Source: Eubacterium maltosivorans
GTDB lineage: Bacteria; Bacillota; Clostridia; Eubacteriales; Eubacteriaceae
DNA length: 64,000 nucleotides
NCBI RefSeq assembly: GCF_002441855.2
Contig: NZ_CP029487.1
Span: forward strand, 2,108,001-2,172,000
Direction of reading: 5' to 3'
The position numbers were made by a program, and so were the translations under genes. The stretch's first letter is position 1. Each line of letters begins with the position of its first letter. Under the pieces are notes generated by a model that made no database searches, was not told where the DNA came from, and worked only from the letters and a program-made list of their open reading frames with translations. Positions 48,127-59,770 of this stretch are shown in pieces.

Positions 48127-48777
48127 TTACCGGGCACCACCAAGCGCAACTTTGATAGCTTCTGCAACCTCTGCAGGAGACTGGGTACCGTCTATGGTAA
48201 CCAGTTTACCCAACTTGTCGTAATAGCCTACTAAAGGAGCGGATTCTTCTTCGTATACGTCAATCCGGGTTTTTACCGTTTCCGGTTTATCGTCATCTCT
48301 CTGGATTAAGGCTGTGCCGTCATTGTCACAGATGCCTTCGGTCTTTGGTGCGTTGTAGCGGATGTGGTAGGTCGCGCCGCATGCTGGGCAGCTGCGTCTG
48401 CCGGTAATCCGGTCAACTAAGATGTCTGAAGGAACGGAAATGTTCACAGCGAAGTCCAGGGGATGACCCATTTTTTCGTTAAATGCTTTCAGTGCTTCTG
48501 CCTGTGCGACGGTTCTTGGGAAACCATCGAGCAGGTAACCATTTTTACAATCGTCTCTTTCGATCCGGTCTTCTACCAATGCGATGACGAGTTCGTCCGG
48601 CACCAGTTTCCCGGCGTCCATATAGGACTGTGCCTTGACTCCGAGCGGTGTTTTATTTTTTAAATTTTCTCTGAAAAGATCTCCAGTGGAAATATGAGGA
48701 ATGGCATAGGCATCTGCGATGCCCTTTGCCTGTGTACCTTTTCCAGCACCCGGAGGTCCTAATAATACAACTCTCAT
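48127..48777 (-). CDS. adk: adenylate kinase (zinc-LID type)
   Basis: 216 residues. P-loop [11 protein letters not shown] at residues 7-17, DGFPRT, and the long LID with a zinc site CPACGATYH...CDND (three Cys and Asp). It interconverts ATP, ADP and AMP. Located between secY and map, as in most Firmicutes. Confidence 0.97.
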   Translation of the reverse strand: MRVVLLGPPGAGKGTQAKGIADAYAIPHISTGDLFRENLKNKTPLGVKAQSYMDAGKLVPDELVIALVEDRIERDDCKNGYLLDGFPRTVAQAEALKAFNEKMGHPLDFAVNISVPSDILVDRITGRRSCPACGATYHIRYNAPKTEGICDNDGTALIQRDDDKPETVKTRIDVYEEESAPLVGYYDKLGKLVTIDGTQSPAEVAEAIKVALGGAR

Positions 48778-48796
48778 TTTCTTATCTCCGTTTTTA

Positions 48797-50056
48797 CTAT
48801 TTTAAAAATCCTTGATAATTCCGCATGGTCATTTCTGACTCGATTTGTTTAACTGTTTCCAGTGCAACACCGACGATGATCAGTAAGCTTGTACCACCGA
48901 ACTGTAAGCTGACGCCGCCCATGAAATTTCCGATGATGATTGGAATGATCGCAATCAGCGCGAGGAAAATCCCACCAAAAAGGGTCAGACGGTTCATAAT
49001 ACGGGATAAATACTCAACGGTTGGCTTACCTGGCCGTATACCGGGCACATAACCACCCTGTTTCTTGATGTTATCTGCAATATCGAATGGATTGAAGGTA
49101 ACAGCGGTGTAGAAATAGGTGAAGGCTACAATTAAAACGATATAAATAATGGTTGTTACCGGTGCGCCCCAGGCAAAGTATTTAGATATCCAGGCTGAGA
49201 AGCCGGAGTTCGGGAAAAACTGTGCTAAAGTTGCCGGGAAGAGGGTTAAGGAACTGGCAAAAATGATTGGGATAACGCCTGCCATATTCACGCGGAGCGG
49301 AATATGGGTGCTCTGTCCGCCGTACATTTTACGTCCGACCACTCTCTTTGCATACTGCACGGGTATTTTACGCTGCCCTTCGGTAACGGCCACAACGGCA
49401 ACCGTTGCGATGATGATACCGATGACGAGTAAAATAACCGCGACGATCGACATGGTTCCAACCTGTACGTATTGATAAACCTGTACGATCGCATTTGGAA
49501 TTCTGGAGATGATACTGATAAAGATAATCAGTGAAATCCCGTTGCCGATGCCGTTTTCTGTGATCTGTTCGCCTAAGAACATCAGGAAGGTTGTTCCTGC
49601 TGTAATACAGAGCACAACAACGAAAATGGTAAAGGCATTCTTTTCGGTTAAAAGTCCACCATAGGATAAACTCATCCCCAAGGCTTGGATAATTGCCAGC
49701 ACAATGGTTAAGTAACGGGTGTACTGGGCAATTTTTTTACGTCCTTCTTCGCCTTCTTTTTGTAATCTTTCTAATGCTGGTATGGCAAATGCTAGAAGAT
49801 TCATGATGATGGATGCATTGATGTATGGGGTGATGCTCATGGCAAAAATCGTAAAATTACCAAAGTTCCCCCCGGAAATGATGTTAAACAATCCAAAAAT
49901 TCCGCCATCATTAACAAGGTTCGCAAGCTGCGCGGTGTCAATGTAAGGGACGGGAATAAAAGAACCCAGACGATAGACGAACAAAAGCGCGATCGTATAG
50001 ATCATCTTGCGTCGTAAATCCGGAATTCTCCATGCATCCTTCAAAGTAGAAATCAT
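48797..50056 (-). CDS. secY: preprotein translocase subunit SecY
   Basis: 419 residues with ten membrane helices; the central channel of the Sec translocon. Start MISTLKDAWRIPDLRRKMIYT; plug and lateral-gate regions include GIFGLFNIISGGNFGNFTIFAMSI-like residues near 50-75 and GGYVPGIRPG before the last helices. It is 1 base from rplO. Confidence 0.97.
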   Translation of the reverse strand: MISTLKDAWRIPDLRRKMIYTIALLFVYRLGSFIPVPYIDTAQLANLVNDGGIFGLFNIISGGNFGNFTIFAMSITPYINASIIMNLLAFAIPALERLQKEGEEGRKKIAQYTRYLTIVLAIIQALGMSLSYGGLLTEKNAFTIFVVVLCITAGTTFLMFLGEQITENGIGNGISLIIFISIISRIPNAIVQVYQYVQVGTMSIVAVILLVIGIIIATVAVVAVTEGQRKIPVQYAKRVVGRKMYGGQSTHIPLRVNMAGVIPIIFASSLTLFPATLAQFFPNSGFSAWISKYFAWGAPVTTIIYIVLIVAFTYFYTAVTFNPFDIADNIKKQGGYVPGIRPGKPTVEYLSRIMNRLTLFGGIFLALIAIIPIIIGNFMGGVSLQFGGTSLLIIVGVALETVKQIESEMTMRNYQGFLK

Positions 50057-50500
50057 CTAAATCACCTCTACCTTTCCTCCTCGGGCAAGGATTTTTTCTT
50101 CAGCAGATTTGCTGACTTTGTTCGCTTTAACGGTTAAAGCTTTTTCCAAATCCCCTTCACCCAAAATTTTTACACCAGCTTTTAATTTGCGAATGAAACC
50201 ATATTCTAATAATAACTCAGGTGTTACTACAGTATTTTCTTCAAAAGCGTTTAATTCGCCAACATTGACGATGGCGTATTCTTTCTTGAAACGATAGTTT
50301 GAGAAACCACGTTTTGGCAGTCTGCGCGCCAGTGGCATCTGACCACCTTCAAAGCCCGGACGTACGCCGCCGCCTGAACGTGATTTTTGGCCGTCCTGTC
50401 CTCTGCCGGCAGTTTTACCCTGTCCGGTTGCGGTACCGCGGCCTTTACGCTTGGTATCTTTCTTAGAGCCTTCTGCAGGTCTTAAGGTATGTAATCTCAT
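50057..50500 (-). CDS. rplO: 50S ribosomal protein L15
   Basis: 147 residues from the ATG at 50500, preceded by GAGGTGTACG; the earlier start overlaps rpmD. Glycine-rich basic N-terminus ([16 protein letters not shown]) is typical. Confidence 0.97.
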   Translation of the reverse strand: MRLHTLRPAEGSKKDTKRKGRGTATGQGKTAGRGQDGQKSRSGGGVRPGFEGGQMPLARRLPKRGFSNYRFKKEYAIVNVGELNAFEENTVVTPELLLEYGFIRKLKAGVKILGEGDLEKALTVKANKVSKSAEEKILARGGKVEVI

Positions 50501-50510
50501 CGTACACCTC

Positions 50511-50693
50511 CTATACTTCTTCAACGTCGAGCATGAAATCTGTTTTGTGGATCATGCCGCGAATCTGAGGGGTGTCATCATGAACAACGGTCTGTCCGAT
50601 TTTCTTAAGACCCAGGGCTTCAATCGTCTTACGCTGTCTCTGATTGCGACCGATGATGCTTTTCTTAAGTGTGATTTTTAATTGTTTCGCCAC
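50511..50693 (-). CDS. rpmD: 50S ribosomal protein L30
   Basis: 60 residues; [21 protein letters not shown] is the family core. Small single-domain protein between rpsE and rplO. Confidence 0.96.
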   Translation of the reverse strand: MAKQLKITLKKSIIGRNQRQRKTIEALGLKKIGQTVVHDDTPQIRGMIHKTDFMLDVEEV

Positions 50694-50705
50694 GATGAAC
50701 GCCTC

Positions 50706-51215
50706 CTAACCTAAAATTTCTTCAGGTGTTTTGCCGCGTTTGGCTGCTACTTCTTCAAGAGTGGTTAAACGTGCTAACCCTTCCATTGTAGCATTGACCA
50801 TATTGCGGGCATTATTAGTTCCTAAAGATTTCGTTCTGATATCTTTAATTCCTGCTAATTCGCATACAGCACGAACAGCGCCGCCGGCGATAACACCGGT
50901 ACCAGGTCCGGCAGGTTTTAAGAGCACTTTGCCGGCGCCATCTTCGCCCTGTACTAAATGCGGAATGGTTGTTCCAACAAGTGGTACTTTGATTAATGAT
51001 TTTTTAGCGGATTCAATGCCTTTGCGGATCGCGTCTGGAATTTCCATTGCTTTCCCTTTGCCGACACCTACATAGCCGTTTCCGTCTCCAACAATCACTA
51101 AACAACTGAATCTAAAGTTACGACCACCTTTTACAACCTTGGTGACACGGTTGATAGTAACAACTCTTTCCTGTAAATCCAATGTGTTCGGATCAATTTT
51201 ATTACTCTGCATCAA
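50706..51215 (-). CDS. rpsE: 30S ribosomal protein S5
   Basis: 169 residues; double-stranded RNA-binding part [21 protein letters not shown] and C-terminal [21 protein letters not shown] Met-Met start follows GGAGG. Confidence 0.98.
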   Translation of the reverse strand: MMQSNKIDPNTLDLQERVVTINRVTKVVKGGRNFRFSCLVIVGDGNGYVGVGKGKAMEIPDAIRKGIESAKKSLIKVPLVGTTIPHLVQGEDGAGKVLLKPAGPGTGVIAGGAVRAVCELAGIKDIRTKSLGTNNARNMVNATMEGLARLTTLEEVAAKRGKTPEEILG

Positions 51216-51229
51216 GCGACCTCCTTTAC

Positions 51230-51598
51230 TTAGAATTTTAATCCGGCTTCACGCGCGCCGTCTGCTAATTCTTTTACTCTTCCAGTGTAGATATAACCGC
51301 CTCTGTCAAACACGACATCTTCAATGCCTGCTGCCAGTGCTTTTTTGGCAATGGCTTCGCCGACCATTTTCGCAGCGGCTTTTCCGCCACCATTTTCAAC
51401 CTGATCTCTCAGATCTTTGTCAAGGGTGGAAGCAGAAACCAGGGTGATACCTTTGGCATCATCAATGATCTGTGCATACATATTTTTATTGCTTCTGAAT
51501 ACGTTCAGACGAGGTCTTTCATTTGTTCCGGCAATTTTTTTACGGACTCTTAAATGTTTTCTCAAACGTAATTCGTTTTTATTGATTTTTTTAATCAT
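51230..51598 (-). CDS. rplR: 50S ribosomal protein L18
   Basis: 122 residues; 5S rRNA-binding protein with [20 protein letters not shown] and the C-terminal [20 protein letters not shown]. Confidence 0.98.
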   Translation of the reverse strand: MIKKINKNELRLRKHLRVRKKIAGTNERPRLNVFRSNKNMYAQIIDDAKGITLVSASTLDKDLRDQVENGGGKAAAKMVGEAIAKKALAAGIEDVVFDRGGYIYTGRVKELADGAREAGLKF

Positions 51599-51644
51599 TC
51601 AGATTCACTCCTTTTTCTTACCTGTCGGGCATAGCCGTTAATGA

Positions 51645-52178
51645 TTAACCAGTTTTACCAACTTTACGACGGATATGTTCGTCCGCGTACTTAACACCAT
51701 GTCCCTTGTAAGGTTCAGGCAATCTCTTTGCACGGATATTGGCAGCGTGTGCGCCAACGGCTTCCTTGCTGATGCCTTTGACAATTACTTTAGTCTGTCC
51801 ATCACAAACGGTCTCAACGCCTTCTGGATCTTCCATTTCGACAGGATGGGAATATCCAAGGTTCATGACCAGTTTGTTGCCTTTCTTTTCAGCTCTGTAA
51901 CCAACGCCACTGATTTCAAGGACTTTTTCAAATCCATTGCTGACGCCAGTTACCATGTTGGCGATCAGCGCACGGGTTAAGCCGTGTAAGGATTTGTGTT
52001 CTTTATTTTCAGATGGTCTTTTAACGATCACTTCGTTCTCTTCAATTTCGATAATCATATCAGGATGGAACTCTCTAACCAGTTGACCTTTAGGCCCTTT
52101 TACAGTTAAGGTATGTCCATCTAATTTGATTTCGACACCAGCGGGAATGGCAACTGGAGCTTTACCGATTCTTGACAT
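51645..52178 (-). CDS. rplF: 50S ribosomal protein L6
   Basis: 177 residues; [18 protein letters not shown] start and the C-terminal signature [14 protein letters not shown]. Confidence 0.98.
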   Translation of the reverse strand: MSRIGKAPVAIPAGVEIKLDGHTLTVKGPKGQLVREFHPDMIIEIEENEVIVKRPSENKEHKSLHGLTRALIANMVTGVSNGFEKVLEISGVGYRAEKKGNKLVMNLGYSHPVEMEDPEGVETVCDGQTKVIVKGISKEAVGAHAANIRAKRLPEPYKGHGVKYADEHIRRKVGKTG

Positions 52179-52202
52179 TTTCGTATACCTCCTGTTAATT
52201 TG

Positions 52203-52601
52203 TTACCAGACGTAACAGATTACTTCGCCGCCTACGCCGGCTCTTCTAGCTTCTTTATCGGTTAAAACGCCCTTAGATGTAGAAATGATTGCTACACCCA
52301 GTCCGTTTAATACTTTTGGGATTTCGTTGTTCCCAGCATAAACACGCAGGCCCGGTTTAGAGATTCTCTTTAAACCAGCAATAACCTTGCTCTTGTTTTC
52401 GCCGTATTTAAGTGTGATTTTGATAATGCCCTGTTTGTCATCATCAATGAAATCTACTTTATTGATATAACCTTCTTCCAAAAGAATTTCAGCGATCGCT
52501 TTCTTTTCTTTGGAAGCCGGCATTTCTACAGTTTTGTGACCTGCATTGTTTGCATTTCTGATTCTTGTCAGCATATCTGCAATTGGATCAGTCATTGTCA
52601 T
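52203..52601 (-). CDS. rpsH: 30S ribosomal protein S8
   Basis: 132 residues; [19 protein letters not shown] start and [20 protein letters not shown] near the end. Primary 16S rRNA binder; S8 homologues often autoregulate the spc cluster. Confidence 0.98.
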   Translation of the reverse strand: MTMTDPIADMLTRIRNANNAGHKTVEMPASKEKKAIAEILLEEGYINKVDFIDDDKQGIIKITLKYGENKSKVIAGLKRISKPGLRVYAGNNEIPKVLNGLGVAIISTSKGVLTDKEARRAGVGGEVICYVW

Positions 52602-52636
52602 GCTTAGTGCCTCCTTTTCGTTTGTGTAAGCCGTAC

Positions 52637-52822
52637 TTACCAGCTGGCTTTACGAACACCAGGAATTTCTCCCTTATAAGCCAATTCTCTAAAACAAATT
52701 CTGCAGATACCAAACTTTCTTAAGTAAGCATGTGGTCTCCCGCAAATCCGACAACGGTTGTATTCACGTGACGAATATTTTTGTTTTTTCTGCTGTTTTT
52801 CTTTCATTGCTTTTTTAGCCAT
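52637..52822 (-). CDS. rpsN: 30S ribosomal protein S14 type Z
   Basis: 61 residues. Cys24, Cys27, Cys40 and Cys43 form the zinc ribbon (CRICGRP, CRICFRE). Type Z is the zinc-dependent form, typical of Gram-positives. Confidence 0.98.
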   Translation of the reverse strand: MAKKAMKEKQQKKQKYSSREYNRCRICGRPHAYLRKFGICRICFRELAYKGEIPGVRKASW

Positions 52823-52836
52823 TGTAACGAGCCTCC

Positions 52837-53376
52837 TTATTTAGCATACGGTAAGCCGAGTAAGCTTAACAGTTCGTGCGCTTCCTCGTCAGTTTTAGCC
52901 GTGGTTACGAACATAATGTCCATCCCTCTGATCTGTTCTACCTTGTCGTAGTCAATTTCAGGGAAGATTAACTGTTCCTTGATACCGAATGCGTAGTTGC
53001 CTCTGCCGTCAAAAGACTTGTTGGATAAACCTCTGAAGTCTCTTACGCGAGGGAGAGCGATGTTAAACAGCTTGTCGCAGAATTCGTACATTCTGTCGCT
53101 TCTTAAGGTCACTTTAGCGCCGACATTCTGTCCTTCTCTTACCTTAAAGTTTGCAACTGACTTTTTAGCCTTGGTTACAACCGGTCTCTGACCGGCGATG
53201 ATGCCTAAGTCAATAACCGCAGCTTCCAAAGCCTTTGAATTATCTTTACAGTCCCCTAAACCCATGTTGATTACAACCTTTTCCAGTTTAGGAACTTCCA
53301 TTACATTTTTATACTGAAATTTCTCTTTCAAAGCCGGTACGACTTCGTTGAGATACTTATCTTGCATTCTAGCCAT
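52837..53376 (-). CDS. rplE: 50S ribosomal protein L5
   Basis: 179 residues; 5S rRNA-binding protein with [32 protein letters not shown] and [15 protein letters not shown]. Confidence 0.98.
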   Translation of the reverse strand: MARMQDKYLNEVVPALKEKFQYKNVMEVPKLEKVVINMGLGDCKDNSKALEAAVIDLGIIAGQRPVVTKAKKSVANFKVREGQNVGAKVTLRSDRMYEFCDKLFNIALPRVRDFRGLSNKSFDGRGNYAFGIKEQLIFPEIDYDKVEQIRGMDIMFVTTAKTDEEAHELLSLLGLPYAK

Positions 53377-53396
53377 AATGTGCCTCCTTCCCCAGA

Positions 53397-53723
53397 TTAG
53401 TTATCGAGAACCTGTCCGCATTTCTTGCAGACTCTTACTTTTTTACCATCTTCTGTAATCTGTACGCCGGTACGAACGCCGCGGCCGCATTTATCACAGT
53501 TCAACAATACGTTTGAAGCGTCAATTTTGCCTTCTTCGCGGATAATGCCACCCTGCTGCATTGCCTGGGATGGTTTTTTATGCTTGGTCAGAATGTTGAC
53601 ACCTTCGACACGTACTTTTCCTTCGTCAGGGAAAGCGGCTAAAACCTTACCGGTTTTGCCTTTATCTTTACCAGAAATTACCTGGACAATATCATCTTTT
53701 TTTACATGCATCTTGTTAGCCAT
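53397..53723 (-). CDS. rplX: 50S ribosomal protein L24
   Basis: 108 residues; KOW domain ([17 protein letters not shown]) and a C-terminal pair of CxxC motifs ([16 protein letters not shown]) that probably bind zinc. Overall family length. Confidence 0.97.
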   Translation of the reverse strand: MANKMHVKKDDIVQVISGKDKGKTGKVLAAFPDEGKVRVEGVNILTKHKKPSQAMQQGGIIREEGKIDASNVLLNCDKCGRGVRTGVQITEDGKKVRVCKKCGQVLDN

Positions 53724-53738
53724 ATGGTCACCTCCTAA

Positions 53739-54107
53739 TTAAAGTACTTCAGGAGCCAAAGATACAATTTTCATATACTTCTTGTCTCTTAACTCTCTCG
53801 CAACAGGTCCGAAGATACGGGTTCCTCTTGGATTTTTATCATCTTTTATCAAAACAGCTGCGTTCTGGTCAAATTTGATATAGCTTCCGTCATCACGGCG
53901 TACACCGCGTTTTGAGCGAACAACAACCGCTTTTACAACGTCACCTTTTTTAACGTCTCCGCCAGGTGCAGCACTTTTTACAGCGCATACAATCACGTCA
54001 CCAATGTTGGCATAACGTCTTCCTGAACCACCGAGAACTCGGATGCATAACAATTCCTTTGCACCGGTATTATCAGCAACTTTCAATCTACTTTCTTGTT
54101 GAATCAT
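53739..54107 (-). CDS. rplN: 50S ribosomal protein L14
   Basis: 122 residues; [20 protein letters not shown] start and [20 protein letters not shown] end, both conserved. Confidence 0.98.
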   Translation of the reverse strand: MIQQESRLKVADNTGAKELLCIRVLGGSGRRYANIGDVIVCAVKSAAPGGDVKKGDVVKAVVVRSKRGVRRDDGSYIKFDQNAAVLIKDDKNPRGTRIFGPVARELRDKKYMKIVSLAPEVL

Positions 54108-54136
54108 CCGAAATACCTCCTTCCGGGCACTAAATC

Positions 54137-54394
54137 TTATAATGCCTTTTCTACTATTTCAACTAATCTCCAGCGTTTATCTTTACTAAGTGGTCTTGTT
54201 TCCATGATTTTAACGGTATCGCCAATGCCACATTCGTTATTTTCATCATGTGCTTTAAACTTAACTGTATTCTTAACTCTTTTCTTGTAAAGAGGATGTT
54301 TTACAAAAGTTTCAACAGCAACGACAATGGTCTTGTCCATTTTGTCACTGACTACGCGACCAACACGGGTTTTTCTTTCATTACGTTCCATCAT
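54137..54394 (-). CDS. rpsQ: 30S ribosomal protein S17
   Basis: 85 residues; OB-fold core [17 protein letters not shown] and [17 protein letters not shown]. Confidence 0.97.
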   Translation of the reverse strand: MMERNERKTRVGRVVSDKMDKTIVVAVETFVKHPLYKKRVKNTVKFKAHDENNECGIGDTVKIMETRPLSKDKRWRLVEIVEKAL

Positions 54395-54412
54395 CAGCTA
54401 AACCTCCAGTTT

Positions 54413-54616
54413 TTACGCTTCAGCCGATTTTGCGGCGCGTTCCTGCATAATCGTCTTGATACGTGCGTAAGTTTTCTTTACTTCCTTAATCCGCATCGGA
54501 TTTTCTAATTGTCCGGTAGCGTGCTGGAAACGCAGGTTGAATAATTCTTCCTTTAAATCTCCAAGCTTGCCTTCTAATTCTACGTTCGTTAATTCTCTTA
54601 ATTCTTTTGCTTTCAT
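54413..54616 (-). CDS. rpmC: 50S ribosomal protein L29
   Basis: 67 residues, two-helix protein at the peptide exit tunnel; [18 protein letters not shown] start and [15 protein letters not shown]. Confidence 0.97.
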   Translation of the reverse strand: MKAKELRELTNVELEGKLGDLKEELFNLRFQHATGQLENPMRIKEVKKTYARIKTIMQERAAKSAEA

Positions 54617-54618
54617 AC

Positions 54619-55047
54619 TTATTCACCCACTTCTTCCTGTGCTGCACGAGTGATAAACTTGGTTTTGATCGGCAGCTTGTGCTGAGCAAGACGCATCGCT
54701 TCTCTTGCGACATCTTCAGGAATACCTGAGATTTCAAATAACACGCGGCCTGGTTTAACAACGGCTACCCAGTATTCTGGAGCCCCTTTACCGGAACCCA
54801 TACGCGTTTCAGCTGGTTTGGCGGTAACTGGCTTGTCCGGGAAAATCTTGATCCAAACCTTACCACCTCTTTTAATATATCTGGTCATGGCGACACGGGC
54901 AGCTTCAATCTGATTGGCTGTGATCCATGCCGGCTCTAAGGCCTGGATCGCGTAATCACCGTAGGTGATTTTGTTACCGCGGGTAGCCTGGCCTTTCATA
55001 CGACCTCTATGTACTCTTCTACGTTTAACACGTTTCGGCATTAACAT
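54619..55047 (-). CDS. rplP: 50S ribosomal protein L16
   Basis: 142 residues; [17 protein letters not shown], then [19 protein letters not shown]. The first ATG is 9 bases after GGAGG; the second Met (residue 3) is the start in many homologues. Confidence 0.98.
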   Translation of the reverse strand: MLMPKRVKRRRVHRGRMKGQATRGNKITYGDYAIQALEPAWITANQIEAARVAMTRYIKRGGKVWIKIFPDKPVTAKPAETRMGSGKGAPEYWVAVVKPGRVLFEISGIPEDVAREAMRLAQHKLPIKTKFITRAAQEEVGE

Positions 55048-55065
55048 ATTGTATGTCCTCCTCTC

Positions 55066-55788
55066 TTAGTTTGCTTCTTTTCTGGGAGCTTTACGACGGT
55101 TATTGTTTCTTTTGCCTCTGGAATCTTCTTCCTCGCTGACGGCTAAGATGTTTTCACGTCCTGTTAAGATTTCACCTTTGTTGACCCAAACCTTGATGCC
55201 TAATTTTCCATAGGTTGTGTCGGCTTCAGCGAAACCATAATCGATATTGGCACGCAGGGTCTGCATGGGTACATTCCCCTGAGCGTAGCCTTCTGTACGT
55301 GCCATTTCAGCACCGTTCAGACGGCCGGCAACCATGGTTTTGATGCCCTTAGCGCCTGCGCGCATGGTGCGCTGCATGCACTGCTTCATTGCACGACGGA
55401 AAGAAATTCTTCTTTCTAACTGGCCTGCAATGTTTTCAGCGATCAACTGAGCATCCATATCGATGTTCTTGACTTCTACAATATTGATGAAGACTGTTTT
55501 GCCAGTCATCTTTTCAAGTTCTAATCTCAGCGCTTCAATACCAGCACCGCCCTTGCCGATGATCATGCCGGGTTTAGCAGTATGAATGTGGATTTTAATC
55601 TTGTTACCGAAACGTTCGATAACGATTTTGGAAATGCCCGCCTGGAATTGGCTGGCCTTGATGTATTTACGAATATCGTGATCTTCAATTAAGCAATCCG
55701 CAAAATCTCTGTCATTTGCATACCATTTTGCATTCCAGTCTTTAATCACGCCCACACGTAAGCCGTGTGCATTAACTTTTTGACCCAA
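55066..55788 (-). CDS. rpsC: 30S ribosomal protein S3
   Basis: 240 residues; KH domain with [18 protein letters not shown] and the C-terminal [14 protein letters not shown]. The last 25 residues are a basic, Asn/Arg-rich tail. Confidence 0.98.
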   Translation of the reverse strand: MGQKVNAHGLRVGVIKDWNAKWYANDRDFADCLIEDHDIRKYIKASQFQAGISKIVIERFGNKIKIHIHTAKPGMIIGKGGAGIEALRLELEKMTGKTVFINIVEVKNIDMDAQLIAENIAGQLERRISFRRAMKQCMQRTMRAGAKGIKTMVAGRLNGAEMARTEGYAQGNVPMQTLRANIDYGFAEADTTYGKLGIKVWVNKGEILTGRENILAVSEEEDSRGKRNNNRRKAPRKEAN

Positions 55789-55800
55789 ACCTGATTCCTC

Positions 55801-56145
55801 CTATTCCTGTACTTCGTATTCTTTTAAAACAGCTGTGATGTGGGAAGTTCTCTTCTTAATTGGAAAAGCACGTCCCTGCGGGCCAGCTTTGTATCTCTTT
55901 AAGGTTGGTCCCTGATCGGCGTAGATCTGATCGATATACAGTTTTTCAGGATCCATGTTATGGTTATTTTCCGCGTTTGCTAAGGCAGATTTTACGACTT
56001 TTTCAGTGATTTTCGCGGCTTTGTTCGGTGTTAAAGCCAAAATACTTAAGGCTTCTCCGAGGCTTTTACCTCTGATCAAATCAGCCACTAATTTAGCCTT
56101 TCTGGATGAAACACGTACATATTTAGCTGTAGCTCTTGCTTCCAC
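55801..56145 (-). CDS. rplV: 50S ribosomal protein L22
   Basis: 114 residues; VSSRKAKLVADLIRGKSL and the tunnel hairpin ending GRAFPIKKRTSHITAVL. Confidence 0.98.
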   Translation of the reverse strand: MEARATAKYVRVSSRKAKLVADLIRGKSLGEALSILALTPNKAAKITEKVVKSALANAENNHNMDPEKLYIDQIYADQGPTLKRYKAGPQGRAFPIKKRTSHITAVLKEYEVQE

Positions 56146-56163
56146 TTTGCACCCTCCTTTTGG

Positions 56164-56442
56164 CTATTTCATTTTTGTTTTCTTTTCGCCGGCATGGCCT
56201 CTGTAGGTTCTTGTGGGCGCAAACTCGCCGAGTTTGTGACCCACCATGTCTTCAGTGACATATACAGGCACATGCTTTCTACCGTCATGAACAGCGATGG
56301 TGTGTCCAACCATCTGTGGGAATAAAGTGGAGCTTCTTGACCAGGTCTTCAGCACGTTCTTTTCGCCTTTTTCGTTCATTTCTTCGATTCTTTTAAGCAG
56401 CTTTTCGCTGACGTAAGGTCCTTTTTTTACAGATCGACTCAT
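56164..56442 (-). CDS. rpsS: 30S ribosomal protein S19
   Basis: 92 residues; [19 protein letters not shown] start, [20 protein letters not shown] and [12 protein letters not shown]. Confidence 0.98.
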   Translation of the reverse strand: MSRSVKKGPYVSEKLLKRIEEMNEKGEKNVLKTWSRSSTLFPQMVGHTIAVHDGRKHVPVYVTEDMVGHKLGEFAPTRTYRGHAGEKKTKMK

Positions 56443-56459
56443 ATTTTAACCTCCTATGC

Positions 56460-57293
56460 TTATTTCACGTTACGACGACGTACGATATATTTATCGGAAG
56501 GTTTATTCTTCTTACGTGTCTTATAACCAAGTGCCGGTTTACCCCAAGGCGTAACTGGGCCAGAGCGGCCAACCGGAGCACGGCCTTCCCCACCACCGTG
56601 TGGATGGTCGTTCGGGTTCATAACAGAACCACGAACCGTTGGGCGGATGCCCATGTGGCGTTTACGGCCCGCTTTACCAATGCGGACATTCTGATGGTCT
56701 AAGTTACCAACCGTACCGACAGTCGCGCGGCATTCCAGGCGCACCTGGCGCATTTCACCAGATGGCAGACGCAGGGTTGCGTAGTTGCCTTCCTTGGCCA
56801 TCAGCTGGGCAGAAGCACCGGCTGAACGGACCATCTGGCCGCCCTTGCCCGCTTTTAATTCAATGTTGTGTACCAGTGTACCAACAGGAATGTTTTTCAG
56901 CGGCAGGCAGTTGCCAATGGTGATTTCTGCTTCAGGACCAGAGACGATGGTGTCGCCAACCTTTAATTTTAAAGGCGCGATGATGTAACGTTTTTCCCCA
57001 TCCGCATAGTGGATCAGCGCGATGTTGGAGCTGCGGTTCGGATCGTATTCGATACCGGCAACCTTGCCCGGTACACCGTCTTTGTTTCTCTTGAAGTCAA
57101 TGATTCTGTATTTTCTCTTGACGCCGCCGCCCTGGTGTCTTACGGTGATACGACCGTAGTTGTTACGACCAGCTTTGGATTTTAAAGGCGTCAGTAAGGA
57201 TTTTTCCGGTTCTTTTTTGGTTACTTCGTCAAATGTATTGACACTCATATTTCTGCGTCCAGGGGACGTCGGTTTGTATTTTTTAATACCCAT
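56460..57293 (-). CDS. rplB: 50S ribosomal protein L2
   Basis: 277 residues from the ATG at 57293 ([18 protein letters not shown]); the upstream ATG at 57302 is poorly spaced. Peptidyl-transferase-centre region shows [20 protein letters not shown] with the conserved His. Confidence 0.98.
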   Translation of the reverse strand: MGIKKYKPTSPGRRNMSVNTFDEVTKKEPEKSLLTPLKSKAGRNNYGRITVRHQGGGVKRKYRIIDFKRNKDGVPGKVAGIEYDPNRSSNIALIHYADGEKRYIIAPLKLKVGDTIVSGPEAEITIGNCLPLKNIPVGTLVHNIELKAGKGGQMVRSAGASAQLMAKEGNYATLRLPSGEMRQVRLECRATVGTVGNLDHQNVRIGKAGRKRHMGIRPTVRGSVMNPNDHPHGGGEGRAPVGRSGPVTPWGKPALGYKTRKKNKPSDKYIVRRRNVK

Positions 57294-57339
57294 TATTCGC
57301 AAACCTCCTGTAGTGTTAAATGCTTATCGGGTCTTAGGC

Positions 57340-57630
57340 TTATACGCCTTCGAAGAATTCAATGGCCTTGCTGTCTTCAGTCAGTTTAACGATGGCTTTT
57401 TTCCAGTTCTTTCTTCTGCCTTCGAAACGGCCCATTCTCTTCATTTTACCGTTCATGTTCATGGTCGCAACTTTTTCGACCTTCACATCGAAGATTTCTT
57501 CAACGGCATTCTTGATTTCGATTTTGTTCGCATTTTTAGCGACTTCGAAAGTATATCGGTTGAATTCACTATCATCCATGCTCTTTTCAGTGATCAGCGG
57601 ACGAATGATAATATCGCGAGGATTCTTCAT
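57340..57630 (-). CDS. rplW: 50S ribosomal protein L23
   Basis: 96 residues; [13 protein letters not shown] start and [17 protein letters not shown]. Docking site for trigger factor and SRP. The start shares one base with the rplD stop. Confidence 0.97.
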   Translation of the reverse strand: MKNPRDIIIRPLITEKSMDDSEFNRYTFEVAKNANKIEIKNAVEEIFDVKVEKVATMNMNGKMKRMGRFEGRRKNWKKAIVKLTEDSKAIEFFEGV

Positions 57631-58250
57631 TATGCATATACCTCCTCAATTTTTTCTAAAGCGTCCTTGGTCATGACCAGAACGTCGTATTTTAACATGT
57701 CATAAACATTCAGTTCGCTGACCGTTGTGGTCGCTACTTTCTGGATGTTGTTTGCAGAGCGGACAACCGTATCGTCCTTTTCTGCGGTTACGATCAGAGC
57801 CTTCGGCGCGTTGATGGCGCTTAAGATGCCGACCATTTCCTTGGTCTTCGGCGCATCCATTGTCAGCTGATCCAAAACTCTTAATTCATTGTCCTGAGCC
57901 TTCGCTGAGAAAACAGAACGCATGGCCAGGTTACGAACCTTTTTGTTAACCTTCTTGCTGTAATCTCTGGATTTTGGAGCGAAGATCACGCCGCCGCCAA
58001 CCCATAAGGGAGAACGGCTTGTGCCGGCACGTGCGCGGCCAGTTCCTTTTTGTCTCCAGGGCTTTCTGCCGCCGCCTCTGACCTCGGAACGGGTTAAGGT
58101 GCCTTTCGTGCCCTGACGTTTATTTGCAAGCAGTGCTACGACCACTTCATGTACAACCGGTTCGTTGGGTTCGATTCCGAAAACTCTTTCGCTGAGTTCC
58201 ACGTCACCAACGACATTTCCTTTTACATCTAAGATGTCCATTTTTGGCAT
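57630..58250 (-). CDS. rplD: 50S ribosomal protein L4
   Basis: 206 residues from the ATG at 58250, 7 bases after GGAGG. The tunnel loop [20 protein letters not shown] is conserved. In Proteobacteria L4 also represses the S10 operon. Confidence 0.97.
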   Translation of the reverse strand: MPKMDILDVKGNVVGDVELSERVFGIEPNEPVVHEVVVALLANKRQGTKGTLTRSEVRGGGRKPWRQKGTGRARAGTSRSPLWVGGGVIFAPKSRDYSKKVNKKVRNLAMRSVFSAKAQDNELRVLDQLTMDAPKTKEMVGILSAINAPKALIVTAEKDDTVVRSANNIQKVATTTVSELNVYDMLKYDVLVMTKDALEKIEEVYA

Positions 58251-58279
58251 TTGAATTCCTCCTTTCAAGCTAAGATATT

Positions 58280-58909
58280 CTATGCTTTAACGCTGCTTTT
58301 GATGGAAACCAGTGAGCCTCTAGGACCGGGAACAGCACCCTTAATGAGCAGAATGTTATCTTCTGCAGAAACCTGAACAACTTCCAGATTTAAAGCAGTG
58401 ACATTCTTATTCCCCATCTGACCTGGTAAGTTCTTACCCTTCATAACGCGAGCCGGGTAAGCAGAAGCACCCATGGAGCCTGGGCTTCTGTGGTACTTAG
58501 AACCATGAGCCATCGGTCCTCTGGACTGGCCGTGACGCTTGATAACGCCCTGGAAACCCTTACCTTTGGATTTACCGGAGATATCAACCTTGTCACCGGC
58601 TTCAAACATGTCCGCCTTGATGACCTGTCCTGTTTCAAAAGCATCGTAATCGTCTAATTTAAATTCACGGATGACCTTTTTGTACGGGGCGCCGTGTTTG
58701 TCATAATGACCTTTTAAAGGTTTGGTTACGCGTTTTTCCTTCACATCGCCGTAAGCGAGCTGAATGGCTTCGTAACCGTCAACGTCCATATTTTTCTTCT
58801 GGACAACTACACATGGACCCGCTTCCACAACCGTTACCGGGATTACCGTACCGTTTTCTGTGAAAATCTGAGTCATACCAATTTTCTTGCCGATAATTGC
58901 TTTTTTCAA
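58280..58909 (-). CDS. rplC: 50S ribosomal protein L3
   Basis: 209 residues; [17 protein letters not shown] start and the central [20 protein letters not shown] loop that reaches the peptidyl transferase centre. Confidence 0.98.
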   Translation of the reverse strand: MKKAIIGKKIGMTQIFTENGTVIPVTVVEAGPCVVVQKKNMDVDGYEAIQLAYGDVKEKRVTKPLKGHYDKHGAPYKKVIREFKLDDYDAFETGQVIKADMFEAGDKVDISGKSKGKGFQGVIKRHGQSRGPMAHGSKYHRSPGSMGASAYPARVMKGKNLPGQMGNKNVTALNLEVVQVSAEDNILLIKGAVPGPRGSLVSIKSSVKA

Positions 58910-58972
58910 TTTTTTCCTCCTATATCATTGGATCGCCGCGCGATCATAATATTGTGTGTGGTTGACTAAAAA

Positions 58973-59281
58973 TTATAATTTAATTTCGATATCAACGCCT
59001 GCTGGCAGATTCAAACGCATTAAGGCGTCTACTGTTTTCGGTGTCGGATTTAAGATGTCGATCAGGCGTTTGTGTGTGCGCATTTCGAACTGTTCTCTGG
59101 AATCCTTGTACTTGTGAACCGCTCTTAAAATCGTGATGACTTCTTTGTCAGTCGGAAGCGGAATAGGGCCAGAAACACTCGCACCTGTTCTCTTTGCTGT
59201 TTCAACGATTTTTTCAGCTGATTGATCGAGTAACTGATGATCAAAAGCCTTGAGTCTGATTCTAATTTTTTGTTTTGCCAT
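58973..59281 (-). CDS. rpsJ: 30S ribosomal protein S10
   Basis: 102 residues from the ATG at 59281, after AAGGAGG; the frame to 59320 is leader. [20 protein letters not shown] start and [17 protein letters not shown]. First gene of the S10-spc-alpha block. Also part of antitermination complexes with NusB. Confidence 0.98.
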   Translation of the reverse strand: MAKQKIRIRLKAFDHQLLDQSAEKIVETAKRTGASVSGPIPLPTDKEVITILRAVHKYKDSREQFEMRTHKRLIDILNPTPKTVDALMRLNLPAGVDIEIKL

Positions 59282-59371
59282 ACCTAAATTTACCTCCTTG
59301 TATGTTTTTTGCAATAGCATTTAGGTACGTCAACCGCCTTGTCAACTCTGCCGGGTGTTTCATTCTAAAAC

Positions 59372-59402
59372 TTTTAAAAAAAGCGGCCTGAAACAGCCGG
59401 TT
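59372..59402 (-). promoter_or_regulatory. possible attenuator hairpin in the rpsJ leader
   Basis: On the minus strand CCGGCTG and CAGGCCG pair and are followed by seven Ts, giving a terminator-like hairpin about 100 bases before rpsJ. Such a structure in a leader suggests attenuation, but no known L4-type leader fold is evident. Confidence 0.55.
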
Positions 59403-59506
59403 TCAAGGGGTTGTCGTCCGATTCTGTGATCGTGACATACTCCATGGGAATTACCTGAATTAGTAACAGCAACTTCCCATCTCATCGCAGATAGTCAACC
59501 TTGTCT

Positions 59507-59535
59507 ATTATACATGCCAGGGCGGGCTGACGCAA
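59507..59535 (-). promoter_or_regulatory. S10 operon promoter
   Basis: On the minus strand TTGCGT (59530-59535) and TATAAT (59507-59512) are 17 bases apart, leaving a leader of about 220 bases before rpsJ. Confidence 0.75.
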
Positions 59536-59642
59536 GCTTTTTAAGAAAATAAACATCTTTTTTTTGACGCGCCATGAAAAGACGTTTACATTTAAGAAAG
59601 TTTTAAGAATTTATACTTCTTCACAGTAACGCACTGCCAAGT

Positions 59643-59770
59643 TTCAGTCCCAAACTTTCATAACACAATTTTCAAAAAAGTCCGCCTGCGTTATGAAAAA
59701 CGGCCAGAACCCGCATGGATAAAAGCTTTGAGCCCCTGAAAAAGTCATAACGCGTATAACGCACATAACC
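59643..59770 (-). repeat. GTTAT-rich intergenic repeat, inverted copy
   Basis: The minus strand reads GGTTATGTGCGTTATACGCG, then TTATGACTTT, CCATGCGGGT, CATAACGCA and finally GGACTGAAAC. It corresponds to the plus-strand copy at 61273-61396 on the other side of degV. Confidence 0.7.
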